Shown: positions 1-8,666 of the stretch, one piece after another
Numbering within the stretch: position 1 is the stretch's first letter
How the letters are laid out: each line of letters starts with the position of its first letter
Source: Nibribacter ruber
GTDB taxonomy: Bacteria > Bacteroidota > Bacteroidia > Cytophagales > Hymenobacteraceae
Assembly: GCF_009913235.1 (NCBI RefSeq)
Contig: NZ_CP047897.1
Coordinates: 2,727,001 to 2,791,000, forward strand
DNA length: 64,000 nucleotides
Direction of reading: 5' to 3'
Program-made: the position numbers and the translations under genes
The notes under the pieces: generated by a model
What the model was told of the DNA's origin: nothing
Seen by the model: the letters and a program-made list of their open reading frames with translations, nothing else
The model's database searches: none

Positions 1-408
1 CTTACTTTCTCTAACGAATTAATTTCCAGAGACGAAGGATTGCACTGCGATTTTGCCTGCCTGCTATACTCTATGTTAGTAAACAAGCTACCAGAAGAGC
101 GCGTACACAGCATCATTAGAGACGCGGTGAGCATTGAGCAAGAGTTTGTGACAGATGCCTTGCCGGTAGACCTGATTGGAATGAACGCAAAACTGATGAG
201 TCAATACATTGAGTTTGTGGCTGACCGCCTGCTAGTTTCTTTGGGCTGTAGCAAGATTTACAATTCCGCCAATCCATTTGACTTCATGGAGTTAATCTCC
301 CTGCAAGGCAAAACCAACTTCTTTGAGAAACGCGTGGCCGAGTACCAGAAATCTGGCGTGATGAGCGACCGTGACTCTAACGTATTCTCCCTGGACGAAG
401 ACTTTTAG
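1..408 (+). CDS. nrdB: Ribonucleoside-diphosphate reductase beta subunit (C-terminal part)
   Basis: The reading frame is open from base 1, so the gene starts upstream of the window; 135 codons are present. It encodes the end of the class I ribonucleotide reductase R2 subunit, the ferritin-like protein that carries the di-iron centre and radical used by NrdA to make deoxynucleotides. The first visible residues read [12 protein letters not shown], the helix holding the Glu-x-x-His iron ligands. The C-terminus, VFSLDEDF, resembles the tail peptide by which R2 docks on R1 and is closer to the eukaryotic-type tail (FTLDADF) than to the E. coli one. nrdA follows on the same strand, but 460 bp of repeat-rich DNA separates them. 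The call is secure; metal type cannot be judged from this part. Confidence 0.93.
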   Translation, partial: LTFSNELISRDEGLHCDFACLLYSMLVNKLPEERVHSIIRDAVSIEQEFVTDALPVDLIGMNAKLMSQYIEFVADRLLVSLGCSKIYNSANPFDFMELISLQGKTNFFEKRVAEYQKSGVMSDRDSNVFSLDEDF

Positions 409-445
409 TCCAACCCCTTACCTCGCCATTCATCAGTCCGGCTTC

Positions 446-483
446 CGTTTTTGGGCTGATTTGGCGAAAACAGTTCAAAAACG
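446..483. repeat. 38-bp intergenic palindrome, copy 1
   Basis: Ends CGTTTTTGGGC and GTTCAAAAACG. Degenerate in the right arm. It starts 37 nt after the nrdB stop. Confidence 0.8.
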
Positions 484-540
484 CCCAATAGCTGGTTGGG
501 CTGTAAAAACAGCAAAAAAAGTTTTCTCTGGTGCATATCC

Positions 541-662
541 CTCGCTCGCGTCCCGCGAGTGTGAGAAACGAATGGCCTCTGACCAATTTGCATAAACACC
601 AGAAAAGGGTATTAAAGCGACGGGACGTCGGCAGTAGCCCACACTCGCGGGACGCGAGCGAG
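541..662. repeat. MITE/REP-pair element, copy 1 (122 bp)
   Basis: The 25-bp end at 541-565 is repeated inverted at 638-662 with one mismatch. Each end can itself fold, as CTCGCG-TCC-CGCGAG. The same ends occur at 32714-32856 and 45528-45721 with different interior lengths. There is no coding capacity, so it would have to be mobilised in trans. Confidence 0.8.
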
Positions 663-704
663 TAAAATAGTACCAGCCCTAGAAGGCAGACCCAACACCA
701 AAGT

Positions 705-742
705 CGTTTTTGGGCTATTTTCCAGAAAGTAGGACAAAAACG
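705..742. repeat. 38-bp intergenic palindrome, copy 2
   Basis: Lies between the MITE-like element and nrdA. Outer arms CGTTTTT/AAAAACG intact, inner arm imperfect. Confidence 0.85.
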
Positions 743-849
743 CTTGGCGACGGGCCGGGCAAACCCAAAGAAGATTCCATATTAAAATGCCGCCTTTCGC
801 TTAAAGAACGAAAGGCAATAGATATCTGGGACGACCCCAATCGTCCTTT

Positions 850-865
850 CACCTATATAGTGTAG
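850..865 (+). promoter_or_regulatory. Possible NrdR-box-like half site
   Basis: The stretch contains the perfect palindrome CTATATAG followed by TGT, matching one half of the NrdR box (TATAGTGT). The other half does not match, and the site ends a few bases before the nrdA start codon, which is unusual. Weak call. Confidence 0.2.
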
Positions 866-868
866 CGT

Positions 869-3250
869 ATGTTAGTTGTAAAGAGAGACGGCCGCAGGGA
901 GTCGGTCAAGTTTGATAAGATCACGGCCCGCATAGAGAAACTGTGTTACGGCCTGAACATGTCGTTTGTAAGCCCTATTGAGGTTGCCAAAAAGGTGATT
1001 GACGGGATTTATGACGGCGTGACCACCGTGGAGTTGGACAACCTGGCGGCAGAGACCTCAGCGTCTATGACCACCAAGCACCCAGACTATGCTATTCTGG
1101 CGGCGCGCATTGCCATCTCCAGCCTGCACAAGGTGACCCAGAAGTCGTTCTTCAACACCATGAAACAGCTCTACACTTATGTAGATCCTAAGACTGGTGA
1201 GAATGCTTCTCTCATTGCCAAGGACGTGTTTGACATCATCAAGAAAAACGCGGCCATGCTAGACTCAAGCATCATCTATGACCGTGACTACAACTATGAC
1301 TACTTCGGGTACAAGACTCTGGAGCGTTCTTACTTGTTGCGCGCGCATGGCAAGGTGATTGAGCGTCCTCAGCACATGCTCATGCGTGTGGCGGTGGGTA
1401 TTCACAAAGAAGATATTGAGTCGGCTATTATTACCTACAACTTAATGTCTGAGAAGTGGTTCACGCACGCTACGCCAACCCTTTTCAACGCTGGTACGCC
1501 TAAACCGCAGTTGTCTTCTTGCTTCTTGTTGACCATGAAAGAGGACAGCATTCCGGGCATCTATGATACCTTGAAGAACTGTGCCTTGATCTCGCAGAGC
1601 GCGGGTGGTATTGGTTTAGCGGCCCACAACATCAGAGCCACGGGTTCTTACATCAAAGGCACCAACGGTACGTCTAATGGCCTTGTACCAATGCTGAAGG
1701 TGTTCAATGACACGGCCCGCTACGTAGACCAAGGCGGCGGAAAGCGCAAAGGCGCCTTCGCTATTTACCTGGAGCCATGGCACTCAGACATCTTTGACTT
1801 CCTGGATCTTAGAAAGAACCACGGCAAGGAAGAGATGCGTACCCGTGACCTGTTCCTGGCTCTTTGGACACCAGACTTGTTCATGAAGCGCGTTGAGGCC
1901 AACGGTGATTGGAGCTTAATGTGCCCGAACGAGTGCCCAGGCCTTTCTGACACCTGGGGTAAGGACTTCGAACGTTTGTATGAAAAATACGAGAAAGAAG
2001 GCAAAGCCCGCAAAACCATCAAGGCGCAGGAACTGTGGTTCGCTATCCTAGAATCACAGACCGAGACCGGTACGCCTTATATGTTGTTCAAGGACCACGC
2101 CAACGGCAAGTCTAACCAGCAGAACCTGGGTACCATCAAGAGTTCTAACTTGTGTACTGAGATCATCGAGTACACAGACGCCGATGAGATTGCCGTGTGT
2201 AACCTGGCCTCGCTTGCCCTTCCGCGCTATATCAAAGAAGAAAACGGGGTTAAGAAATTTGACCACGACAAACTATACGAAGTCACTTACACCGTCACCA
2301 AGAACCTGAACAAGGTAATTGACGTGAACTACTATCCGGTGCCGGAGGCCAAGAAGTCTAACATGCGCCACCGTCCAATTGGACTGGGTGTACAAGGCTT
2401 GGCAGACGCGTTCTTGTTATTGAGAATGCCGTTTGAGAGCGAAGAGGCCGCCCGTCTGAACAAGGAAATCTTTGAGACCATCTACTTTGCGGCCATGACG
2501 GCTTCTAAGGATTTAGCCAAAGTAGAAGGACCGTATGAGACCTTTGAAGGTTCACCTATCAGCCGTGGTATCTTCCAGTTTGACATGTGGGGCGTGACCC
2601 CAGAAAGCGGTCGTTGGGATTGGGAGGCCTTGCGTCAGGAAGTAGTAGAGCACGGTGTGCGTAACTCATTGCTAGTAGCGCCAATGCCAACGGCTTCAAC
2701 GTCTCAGATTCTGGGCAACAATGAAGGGTTTGAGCCTTACACGTCTAACATCTACGTGCGCCGTGTGTTGAGCGGCGAGTTCATGATTGTGAACAAGCAC
2801 TTGCTCAATGACCTGATTGCCTTGAACCTGTGGAATGACCAGATGAAGAGCGCCATCATTTCGGCGAACGGCTCTGTGCAGAACATTCCTAACATTCCGC
2901 AGAACATCAAAGACCTGTACAAGACGGTGTGGGAGATTAGTCAGCGTACCATCATTGACATGTCTGCCGACCGCGGCGCGTACATCTGCCAAAGCCAAAG
3001 CCTGAACCTGCACGTGTCTAACGTGAACTTCGGGAAGCTGACGTCTATGCACTTCCACAGCTGGAAGCGCGGCCTGAAAACCGGTATGTACTACCTGCGC
3101 ACCAAAGCCGCCGCAGACGCCATCAAGTTCACCGTTGAGAAACAAGCCGCCGAAACCCTGGCCCCTATGTACAACAACGTGGAACAGAACCAAAGCGACA
3201 TGGCCTGCTCTCTGGACAACCCAGACGCTTGCGAAGCTTGCGGTAGCTAA
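869..3250 (+). CDS. nrdA: Ribonucleoside-diphosphate reductase alpha subunit
   Basis: The 793-residue catalytic R1 subunit of class Ia ribonucleotide reductase; it reduces ribonucleoside diphosphates to the deoxy forms with NrdB. An ATP-cone (about residues 1-90) gives allosteric activity control. The expected catalytic residues are visible: Cys218 in QLSSC, the NLCTE motif with Asn427, Cys429 and Glu431, Cys444 in AVCNLAS, and the Tyr741-Tyr742 pair of the radical-transfer path. The C-terminus ends CEACGS, the CxxC that passes electrons from thioredoxin or glutaredoxin. The ATG at 869 has no Shine-Dalgarno sequence, as for most genes here. nrdB lies upstream on the same strand, 460 bp away, so separate transcription is possible. 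A strong terminator follows at once. Confidence 0.97.
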   Translation: MLVVKRDGRRESVKFDKITARIEKLCYGLNMSFVSPIEVAKKVIDGIYDGVTTVELDNLAAETSASMTTKHPDYAILAARIAISSLHKVTQKSFFNTMKQLYTYVDPKTGENASLIAKDVFDIIKKNAAMLDSSIIYDRDYNYDYFGYKTLERSYLLRAHGKVIERPQHMLMRVAVGIHKEDIESAIITYNLMSEKWFTHATPTLFNAGTPKPQLSSCFLLTMKEDSIPGIYDTLKNCALISQSAGGIGLAAHNIRATGSYIKGTNGTSNGLVPMLKVFNDTARYVDQGGGKRKGAFAIYLEPWHSDIFDFLDLRKNHGKEEMRTRDLFLALWTPDLFMKRVEANGDWSLMCPNECPGLSDTWGKDFERLYEKYEKEGKARKTIKAQELWFAILESQTETGTPYMLFKDHANGKSNQQNLGTIKSSNLCTEIIEYTDADEIAVCNLASLALPRYIKEENGVKKFDHDKLYEVTYTVTKNLNKVIDVNYYPVPEAKKSNMRHRPIGLGVQGLADAFLLLRMPFESEEAARLNKEIFETIYFAAMTASKDLAKVEGPYETFEGSPISRGIFQFDMWGVTPESGRWDWEALRQEVVEHGVRNSLLVAPMPTASTSQILGNNEGFEPYTSNIYVRRVLSGEFMIVNKHLLNDLIALNLWNDQMKSAIISANGSVQNIPNIPQNIKDLYKTVWEISQRTIIDMSADRGAYICQSQSLNLHVSNVNFGKLTSMHFHSWKRGLKTGMYYLRTKAAADAIKFTVEKQAAETLAPMYNNVEQNQSDMACSLDNPDACEACGS

Positions 3251-3260
3251 GAAACAGAAA

Positions 3261-3288
3261 GAGGAGGCCTAATCGCCTCCTCTTTTTT
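3261..3288 (+). terminator. Rho-independent terminator of nrdA
   Basis: GAGGAGGC/GCCTCCTC stem followed by six T residues, 11 nt after the nrdA stop. Confidence 0.9.
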
Positions 3289-3394
3289 ATATTAAACAAT
3301 TACTTTAACTAATAAACTCTAATTTATTTAGCATCAATAATTTAAAAGCTAATATTTCATTAGCAATTAATATATTTTTACTATATTTAGTATA

Positions 3395-3550
3395 TAGAAA
3401 CAGAAAAGCCGGTCATCTTCCTACGGACACCGGCTCTTCAGATTTTCTTAACTATGTTGGGCATGTTAAGCCAGAATCTAAGCGATCCTGGAGGCTTTGT
3501 TTTATACGTTACAAAGGTAAAAGGTTTGATATCTTATCCAAACCTTTTCA
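3395..3550 (-). ncRNA. Candidate structured RNA of unknown family
   Basis: Within 150 bp there are several clear stems: AGCCGGT/ACCGGCT (3407-3435), CTTAAC/GTTAAG inside AGATT/AATCT (3440-3479), CTTTGT/ACAAAG (3495-3516) and a perfect 10-bp AAAAGGTTTG/CAAACCTTTT (3519-3548). Read on the minus strand, the last stem is followed by TTTTCTGTTT, like a terminator, so a minus-strand transcript of about 160 nt is plausible. It could instead be a plus-strand leader of the following gene. I could not match it to a known RNA family. Confidence 0.3.
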
Positions 3551-3607
3551 TTCCTCTCTTCGATTGAGCCGATTCGTGCTTGCCATTCCAACCCCTGTTC
3601 AAAAAAA

Positions 3608-3625
3608 CACACATTAAAATGTGTG
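3608..3625 (+). promoter_or_regulatory. Hairpin or operator before the 55-aa gene
   Basis: A perfect 8-bp dyad, CACACATT-AA-AATGTGTG, lies just before the ribosome binding site at 3633. It could be an operator or an mRNA hairpin affecting translation. Confidence 0.4.
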
Positions 3626-3650
3626 CAACCAGAAAGGAGGTGAATTTAAA

Positions 3651-3818
3651 ATGGCTACCAATACAGGTAGAGGTTATCGAAATGGCGCGGTTACTAAGCG
3701 TTCACAAACTTACAATCCATCTACAGAGACTTGGACTAAGCGAGATTCAAGTTCAGGAAAATTTATTGATGGAAAGTCCGATGGTACACCTTTCAAAGGC
3801 GTGCGGAAGGAGAAGTAG
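3651..3818 (+). CDS. Small conserved protein of unknown function (55 aa)
   Basis: A very basic, polar protein beginning MATNTGRGYRNGAV and ending GTPFKGVRKEK. The ATG at 3651 is chosen because a strong Shine-Dalgarno sequence (AAAGGAGGTG) lies 9-10 bases before it, which is rare in this window; an in-frame ATG at 3621 lies upstream of that site. It has no membrane segment or signal peptide. I recall similar short proteins ending GTPFKGVRKE in distant bacteria, which would fit a mobile gene, but I know no function. It is followed by a 12-bp hairpin and then a 229-aa gene on the same strand, both in an AT-rich patch. Confidence 0.75.
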   Translation: MATNTGRGYRNGAVTKRSQTYNPSTETWTKRDSSSGKFIDGKSDGTPFKGVRKEK

Positions 3819-3826
3819 TTTGAAGT

Positions 3827-3852
3827 CCCCAAGGTGCAAATGCACCTTGGGG
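3827..3852 (+). terminator. Hairpin between the two cassette genes
   Basis: A perfect 12-bp stem (CCCCAAGGTGCA/TGCACCTTGGGG) with a 2-nt loop, followed by TATTAATT. It may terminate or attenuate transcription between the 55-aa and 229-aa genes. The T-run is weak. Confidence 0.55.
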
Positions 3853-3880
3853 TATTAATTCATTTTTGTAAAGCGAAGTA

Positions 3881-4570
3881 ATGGCAGTAAAAACGAAGAA
3901 GATTACCAAAAGACTAAAGCCGCGGCTTTCAGTGAATAAATTAGGAGAGTATTTGAGCGCAGCACCTTATAGAAGGAGGAAAATTCTACAAGATGCAAAA
4001 TATCCTCAAACAGTTATTTTCAAGAGATATAACTCTGCTGCAAATATTATCAGAGACTTTTTTGTTTCTGATAGAAGACATGAATCTATGGTTCAAGATG
4101 CAATAGAGAAATTTAGGCAACAAAAGCCCACTAGCAAATATCAAAGGGAAGTTATCCATTCCTGTATCGAGGCTTTAACAAGATTCATGCAATTCATTGA
4201 AGAATCCTCATTTCCAGAGGGGAATGAATTTCAAGATGGCATAAGTATATCTGCCTCTATTGCAATTGAAGGGACACAAGTAAGTGTAAGACCAGAGATT
4301 TTAATACATGAGAAAGGAAAGGTTGTAGGAGGTGTTAAACTTTACTTTTCCAAATCATTTCCGCTTTCAAAAGATTCTGCGGAATATATAGGCACCTTGC
4401 TAATGAAATATTTAGAGCTAAAATTAGATAGGCCTATTAAATCTAGGAATTGCTTTGTAATAGATGTCTTTAGCAAAACTATTTATACAGCACCAAAGTC
4501 ACATATAAGAAGGTTCCAGGATATTGAAGCAGCTTGTCAAGAAATATCCAGCAGATGGAATTCTATCTAA
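3881..4570 (+). CDS. Hypothetical protein, AT-rich, probably acquired
   Basis: A 229-residue soluble protein of unknown family. The N-terminus is very basic (KTKKITKRLKPR), suggesting nucleic-acid contact. The middle is helical. The second half alternates short strands, with an EILIHEKGKVVGGVKLYF segment, followed by a long helix. The pattern E...GGVKLYF could be read as a worn PD-(D/E)xK nuclease core, but the spacing is not convincing and I would not name it so. Codons are clearly more AT-rich than in flanking genes, a sign of transfer. It lies 62 nt after the 55-aa gene and ends at its own terminator, so the two look like a compact cassette placed downstream of nrdA. Confidence 0.7.
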   Translation: MAVKTKKITKRLKPRLSVNKLGEYLSAAPYRRRKILQDAKYPQTVIFKRYNSAANIIRDFFVSDRRHESMVQDAIEKFRQQKPTSKYQREVIHSCIEALTRFMQFIEESSFPEGNEFQDGISISASIAIEGTQVSVRPEILIHEKGKVVGGVKLYFSKSFPLSKDSAEYIGTLLMKYLELKLDRPIKSRNCFVIDVFSKTIYTAPKSHIRRFQDIEAACQEISSRWNSI

Positions 4571-4584
4571 TTATTTGACCTAGA

Positions 4585-4610
4585 AAAGGAGGCCGCTAAT
4601 GGCCTCCTTT
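4585..4610 (+). terminator. Terminator of the 229-aa gene
   Basis: AAAGGAGGCC/GGCCTCCTTT stem with a 6-nt loop, followed by ATTATTTCTT. Confidence 0.8.
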
Positions 4611-4631
4611 ATTATTTCTTCTGGCCAAACC

Positions 4632-4669
4632 CGTTTTTAGCCTACTTCCCAGAAAACAGGCAAAAAACG
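4632..4669. repeat. 38-bp intergenic palindrome, copy 3
   Basis: Just after the terminator of the AT-rich cassette, 62 nt past the stop of its last gene. Confidence 0.88.
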
Positions 4670-4763
4670 ACTTTTCTTCCTCTTCAGACTTCATTTCCAA
4701 ATTAGCATCCAGTATTTCCAGCCTCCTCCGTATAGAACGTGGTAGTATCATCGTTCCTCTTAC

Positions 4764-5618
4764 ATGAAGAAGTATTTATCTGCGTTCTTGATGCTGTTGG
4801 GCGGGTTAGCGTTTTCGTGCCAGTCGCTTAGCAATGAGTCTGGGGTGGCGCCAGAAGTTTCTGCTACCGCTGGGGCTGAAGAAGCCGGGGAGTTGACCTT
4901 TATATCGCAACGGGTGAATAGGCCTGAGAAGCCTTGCCCACAGGACAGCTGCGCCGAGGTGAAACTGCAATACCTGGTGGCCAAGGGAGAGCCGGCGGCT
5001 TTGCGGGATTCCTTGAACCGGTACATGCAACGCTACCTGCTGGGCTTACAGCTCATGAACAACCCAGACGCCAGTCTAACTCCCAGAGAAGACGCCGCCG
5101 TTCTTGTCGCGGACCAGTTCATGGAACAGCAGGCAAAATTCCGGAAAGATTTTCCAGACGCAGCCGTCCGGGCGGGTTGGTATCTGACGGTATCGTCTAA
5201 GCCGCTGCATCAAACAGACAGCTTGGTGTCTTTGCAGATAAAGCATGAAGGCTACAGCGGCGGCGCGCACGGCTATGCCATGACCACCTTGCAAACCTTT
5301 GACAATACCGGCCACGCGCTCAAGATTACTGAACTGGTCACAGACACGGTACAGCTCAGGAAGTTGGTGGAGCAGGAGTTCAGGAAGGTGCGCAAACTGC
5401 CGGCTACGTCTTTTAGAAGACAGGGCTTCTACACCCAGCGCGGCAGGCTGCCGTTTCCGCAGAACGCCGCGCTTACGCTAGAGGGACTTCTGCTTTATTA
5501 CAATGCCTATGAGGTGAATGCCTACGCCTTCGGTCCCACGCAACTGGTCTTGCCGTATGCGCAACTCCAAACCCTGCTCAAGCCAGCGTACCTACCCAGA
5601 GAACCAGGTACTCGCTAG
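4764..5618 (+). CDS. DUF3298-type lipoprotein
   Basis: A 284-residue lipoprotein. The signal peptide ends in a lipobox (LAFSC, Cys19), so it should sit in the periplasm or outer membrane. After a short linker comes a domain resembling the DUF4163/DUF3298 pair found in RsiV-like and related proteins: SGGAHGYAMTTLQTFD in the middle and a C-terminal LLLYYNAYEVNAYAFG stretch leading to a predicted final helix. Two cysteines (CPQDSC) near residue 58 may form a disulfide. The family binds or senses ligands in the periplasm in known cases; the role here is not known. It appears to be a single-gene unit facing a convergent gene. Confidence 0.8.
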   Translation: MKKYLSAFLMLLGGLAFSCQSLSNESGVAPEVSATAGAEEAGELTFISQRVNRPEKPCPQDSCAEVKLQYLVAKGEPAALRDSLNRYMQRYLLGLQLMNNPDASLTPREDAAVLVADQFMEQQAKFRKDFPDAAVRAGWYLTVSSKPLHQTDSLVSLQIKHEGYSGGAHGYAMTTLQTFDNTGHALKITELVTDTVQLRKLVEQEFRKVRKLPATSFRRQGFYTQRGRLPFPQNAALTLEGLLLYYNAYEVNAYAFGPTQLVLPYAQLQTLLKPAYLPREPGTR

Positions 5619-5634
5619 CAGCAAGCACCTGTTC

Positions 5635-5671
5635 CGTTTTTAGGCTAAAACCCAGAAAACAGGCTAAAAAC
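5635..5671. repeat. 38-bp intergenic palindrome, copy 4
   Basis: Between two convergent genes, 17 nt after the DUF3298 stop and 5 nt before the stop of the minus-strand gene. Confidence 0.88.
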
Positions 5672-5675
5672 ACTA

Positions 5676-6440
5676 CTAAAGGCCAGGCGCTAAAACAATA
5701 GACAGAAAAAATATCCCTAAAAGGATGGCCGCGGGCAGTACACTCAACAAAAAGCCAACTTTAGCAATTTTCTTGTCGCGGGCATAGATGCTGGGGTCTG
5801 GGCTTTTTGAGATTTTAGACATAGCCAACACAAAGAAGAGTGCTCCTAGCAACGCGAAGGCTAGATAAAAGCCCAGAAGCACCCAACCAGCACCAAGCAG
5901 ACTCCATACGCCAAATAACCCTACTACCAGAGACACCGCAGCAGCGGCCAACCCAAAACCGATCAGCGTACGAACAGATTTGCTTTGAGGCGTCTTCTCC
6001 TCCTGACCATCACCAACCGCTTGCCTGTACTTTTTATGGGTCGCTCCAGCTTTCAGGTCCCGTGACTTGGCGGCGGCCTTCTCCACTTGCTTCTTGAACT
6101 GGAGCAAGCGCTTGTCCAGCAGCGTACTGCCTTTGGGGTTGATTGGGCGTTTAGAGGAAGGGGCAGAAGAAAGGGCAGACCCAGAGGAGAAACGTGCCGG
6201 CGTTGGCTGCGCCACAGAAGCCTCCAGAGGATATGTTTCTGCAGGAGCGGTCTCTAATGCAACAGACACTCTACCATTGTGGGCATTGTCACTGGGGGTA
6301 TTGGGCTGCGCGTTCTGTGTTTTGGCAAGGGGCACAGAAAAGTCAAAGACCTGCCGCTGGGCACAGCCCGAGGCAAACAATAACACCATTAAAAAAGGCA
6401 ACAAAGGAAAAGCGCCAGGGGAAAACACAGTTTTCTTCAT
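5676..6440 (-). CDS. Membrane lipoprotein of unknown function
   Basis: A 254-residue protein with a signal peptide and lipobox (LFASGC, Cys27). A long low-complexity linker rich in Pro, Ser and Ala covers about residues 30-150. It is followed by three hydrophobic segments (roughly 163-180, 185-208 and 228-250), with a basic loop containing YARDKKIAK before the last. The C-terminal layout resembles the DUF4190-type small membrane domains seen in Bacteroidota, but I cannot confirm the family. It is convergent with the DUF3298 gene. Confidence 0.7.
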   Translation of the reverse strand: MKKTVFSPGAFPLLPFLMVLLFASGCAQRQVFDFSVPLAKTQNAQPNTPSDNAHNGRVSVALETAPAETYPLEASVAQPTPARFSSGSALSSAPSSKRPINPKGSTLLDKRLLQFKKQVEKAAAKSRDLKAGATHKKYRQAVGDGQEEKTPQSKSVRTLIGFGLAAAAVSLVVGLFGVWSLLGAGWVLLGFYLAFALLGALFFVLAMSKISKSPDPSIYARDKKIAKVGFLLSVLPAAILLGIFFLSIVLAPGL

Positions 6441-6938
6441 CCCTCAAGATAAAGAAATACCGGCATCCTTCTATATATTCTCGCGGGCATATGTTCCGCA
6501 AAAGCTGCCTTGTATCTCCTAAGGCCATGGTAATCTCTGGAAGCTTCCAGGCTAGGCAATCCAATCATTAGGGCATTCAAACAAAAGGAATTTAACTGTC
6601 TGGTTCTTGCCGTCTGCACAAGAAGTCGTTTTTAGGCTAAAATCCAGAAAACAGGCCAAAAACGGCTTTTCATAAAACCTTACGGAACTTCCATCCAGCA
6701 TTTCATGGCACGGCCGGCTCTTCCAACCCCGCTTTGCTCATTCCAACAAAGAGTAATTTTTCCGCTTGTAAACCAGTCTGTTATCTATTTACCCACAGGC
6801 CTGGGGATAACTTTTCGGGTTGTCAACGGCAGAAACCTGGAAGGCCCTCGTTAGTCTAGCGGCTCCGGTCACCGGCCACACGGGCCTGGCTGCAGCCAAA
6901 ATGTTTTATGTTTTACGTTCACCCTTAATTCCCCCATT
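6441..6938. other. Divergent spacer without a gene
   Basis: About 500 bp between divergent lipoprotein genes. Apart from one copy of the 38-bp palindrome (6627-6664), I recognise nothing. Confidence 0.6.
6627..6664. repeat. 38-bp intergenic palindrome, copy 5 (divergent site)
   Basis: Lies between two divergent genes, about 187 nt upstream of one and 275 nt upstream of the other, where no annotated transcript ends. Confidence 0.88.
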
Positions 6939-7397
6939 ATGAAATTGAACCGTCTTTCCCTGTTGCTGTTGCTGGCCGTTCCGTTTACCGCCTGCGAAGA
7001 CGATGACGACAACGCGCCCAGCCTGAATGCCCAATGGAAGCTCTATTCCTCCAAAGTACTCACCATGGGCGACCAGTCAGCCTGCGATTATCAGGTAAAG
7101 CCCTCTGACATGGACGGGGCGCCCAGCACCGCGGCTTGCCAGGTAGATGACGTATATGACTTCAGCAACAACAAAGAGCTCATCATCCAGAACGGCGACA
7201 AGAAATGTACCCCCACAGAGTCTGCCACCACCGCCAAGCCGTATGAGCGCCAGGGAGATCAACTCATGATTGACGGCCAGGCCTACTCCATTGTGCGCCT
7301 CACGCAAGACACCCTCATCCTGAGCCACTGCACCAACCTGCCTTCGGCAACTGGGTTTACCAATGGCAAAGTGGGCATGAAGTTCATTAGAAACTAA
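6939..7397 (+). CDS. Lipocalin-like lipoprotein
   Basis: A 152-residue secreted lipoprotein: signal peptide, lipobox (PFTAC, Cys19), then an acidic CEDDDDN spacer typical of lipoproteins exported to the cell surface in this phylum. The rest has the look of the small lipocalin-like proteins of Bacteroidota: a W early in the barrel (NAQWKLYSS), alternating strands, and a C-terminal KFIRN. Four cysteines after the lipid anchor may form disulfides. No ligand can be suggested. Confidence 0.75.
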   Translation: MKLNRLSLLLLLAVPFTACEDDDDNAPSLNAQWKLYSSKVLTMGDQSACDYQVKPSDMDGAPSTAACQVDDVYDFSNNKELIIQNGDKKCTPTESATTAKPYERQGDQLMIDGQAYSIVRLTQDTLILSHCTNLPSATGFTNGKVGMKFIRN

Positions 7398-7415
7398 GCC
7401 ATCAAGAATCCCCGC

Positions 7416-7453
7416 CGTTTTTGGCTTGTTTTACAGAAAACAGACCAAAAACG
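7416..7453. repeat. 38-bp palindrome, copy 6, with extended stem
   Basis: Between convergent genes. The flanks add another 11-bp complementary stem (AAGAATCCCCG to the left, CGGGGATTCTT to the right), so this copy is the core of a long terminator-like hairpin ending in CTTTTA. Confidence 0.9.
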
Positions 7454-7490
7454 ACGGGGATTCTTCTTTTACAGACCTTCGCTTTACTGG

Positions 7491-8303
7491 TTAGAATTGG
7501 TACGTGAAAGTGGTTTCTACTGGGCTGCCCTGCTCTGAGGTGGTGATTCTCTTGGTAGGCAGGTTGCGGTCATTGTACTCATAGGTGAACGTGGTCACAT
7601 GCTGCTCTCCGTTGGCCAGCGTGGTGGTCACCTTGCCGGGGTTGTTGCGGTGTAAAACAATGGTAGGCGTGAACAGGAAACCCAGCATGTGCTGCACTCC
7701 AATCTTGGCGTCATAGTCTGTGTACTTCTGCATCTGCACCAACTGCCAGTCCAGGGCAGAACCCGCCTTCTGGAAAGACTCTACCAAGATTACGTTGCCG
7801 CTGCCGGTCTCATAGGTATACACTTCCTTGTGGGTGGCCAGGGGCGTTTCTGAATCAGAGTCCGCGTTTTTGGAGAAGTCATAGCGCGTTTTCAGGAGTT
7901 TTTTGGCGTCATACTCAAAGGTGTGGTAGCTTTCCACGCGGCCGTCCACCAGCTCTTCTATCTTGTAGACCAGGTTGTCTGAGGTGTAGTGGTAGACGTT
8001 TTCAGCGTCCTGGGCGGTGCCTTTGGTGAGCACGTAGGCCAGGCGGCTCCAGTTGTCAAAAAGTATGTTGCTGGTAGACTCCTGCGCGTCATTGAGGGCG
8101 TAGCTGCCTTTGCCTTTGATCTGTGTGAGCCAGCCTTGCCCGTTGTACACAAACTGGCGCTCATCACCGGCAGAAGAAGCCGCTCTGGTCAAATATACCG
8201 GCCCCGCCGATGGGTTCGCAGGCGCGGGGTCTTCCAGGTCACAGCTGGTTAAAAACAATGGGGCCAGCAGGCCAAACGTCAGTAGCCGTAAGAATGCTTT
8301 CAT
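7491..8303 (-). CDS. Lipoprotein with YD-like repeats (DUF4595-like)
   Basis: The start is placed at the ATG at 8303 (MKAFLRLLTF) rather than the upstream ATG at 8333, because it begins a proper signal peptide with the lipobox LFLTSC (Cys21). The 270-residue product has strand-turn units such as FVYNGQGWLTQIKGKG and TFTYEYNDRNLPTKRITT, the pattern of the DUF4595/YD-repeat-like surface lipoproteins of Bacteroidota. The function of this family is unknown. Convergent with the lipocalin-like gene, with a palindrome between. Confidence 0.72.
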   Translation of the reverse strand: MKAFLRLLTFGLLAPLFLTSCDLEDPAPANPSAGPVYLTRAASSAGDERQFVYNGQGWLTQIKGKGSYALNDAQESTSNILFDNWSRLAYVLTKGTAQDAENVYHYTSDNLVYKIEELVDGRVESYHTFEYDAKKLLKTRYDFSKNADSDSETPLATHKEVYTYETGSGNVILVESFQKAGSALDWQLVQMQKYTDYDAKIGVQHMLGFLFTPTIVLHRNNPGKVTTTLANGEQHVTTFTYEYNDRNLPTKRITTSEQGSPVETTFTYQF

Positions 8304-8666
8304 AAGATTTACGTGTAGGGGGAAGCTGTCCATAAAAGCCAGCCACTAGAAAGAGCCTGCTCTGGGCAGAAAGGTTGCATGCCCCTTCCAACCACCTGCC
8401 ACTCTACCGCATATTGGGCCGTGCAGCCAACCAATCCTTACCCGTTTGCGCCTCTACGTCTCCTCCCTTCTTCAGGACGATGTTCTAGGGGTATATTATT
8501 AATACAGTGGAAGTAAGCTGCTCCTCTCTTGGAAGTGACAGTAGGCTGATGGGCTTTTTTAATGGGGAGGTTTTAAGATGGGTAGATTTGATAGTGGAGG
8601 TAAAGCACTTGGACCGTTTTTGGCTTATTTTCCAGAAAACAGGCTAAAAACGACAAGGGAATGCTG
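8304..8666. other. Spacer between two minus-strand genes
   Basis: No gene seen. One palindrome copy (8615-8652) sits 15 nt beyond the stop of the STAS-like gene. The rest is unremarkable. Confidence 0.6.
8615..8652. repeat. 38-bp intergenic palindrome, copy 7
   Basis: 15 nt past the stop of the minus-strand gene ending at 8667. Confidence 0.9.

Larger units (their letters stand above)
409..868. other. Repeat-filled nrdB-nrdA spacer
   Basis: No credible gene. It holds two copies of the 38-bp palindrome flanking a 122-bp inverted-repeat element. A small hairpin (GGACGA/TCGTCC, 829-846) and an AT-rich CTATATAG palindrome lie just before the nrdA start. Confidence 0.7.

Noticed and set aside
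3881-4570. Naming the 229-aa protein a PD-(D/E)xK nuclease
   Set aside because: Only a loose E...GxK pattern is visible; the catalytic spacing is not convincing.
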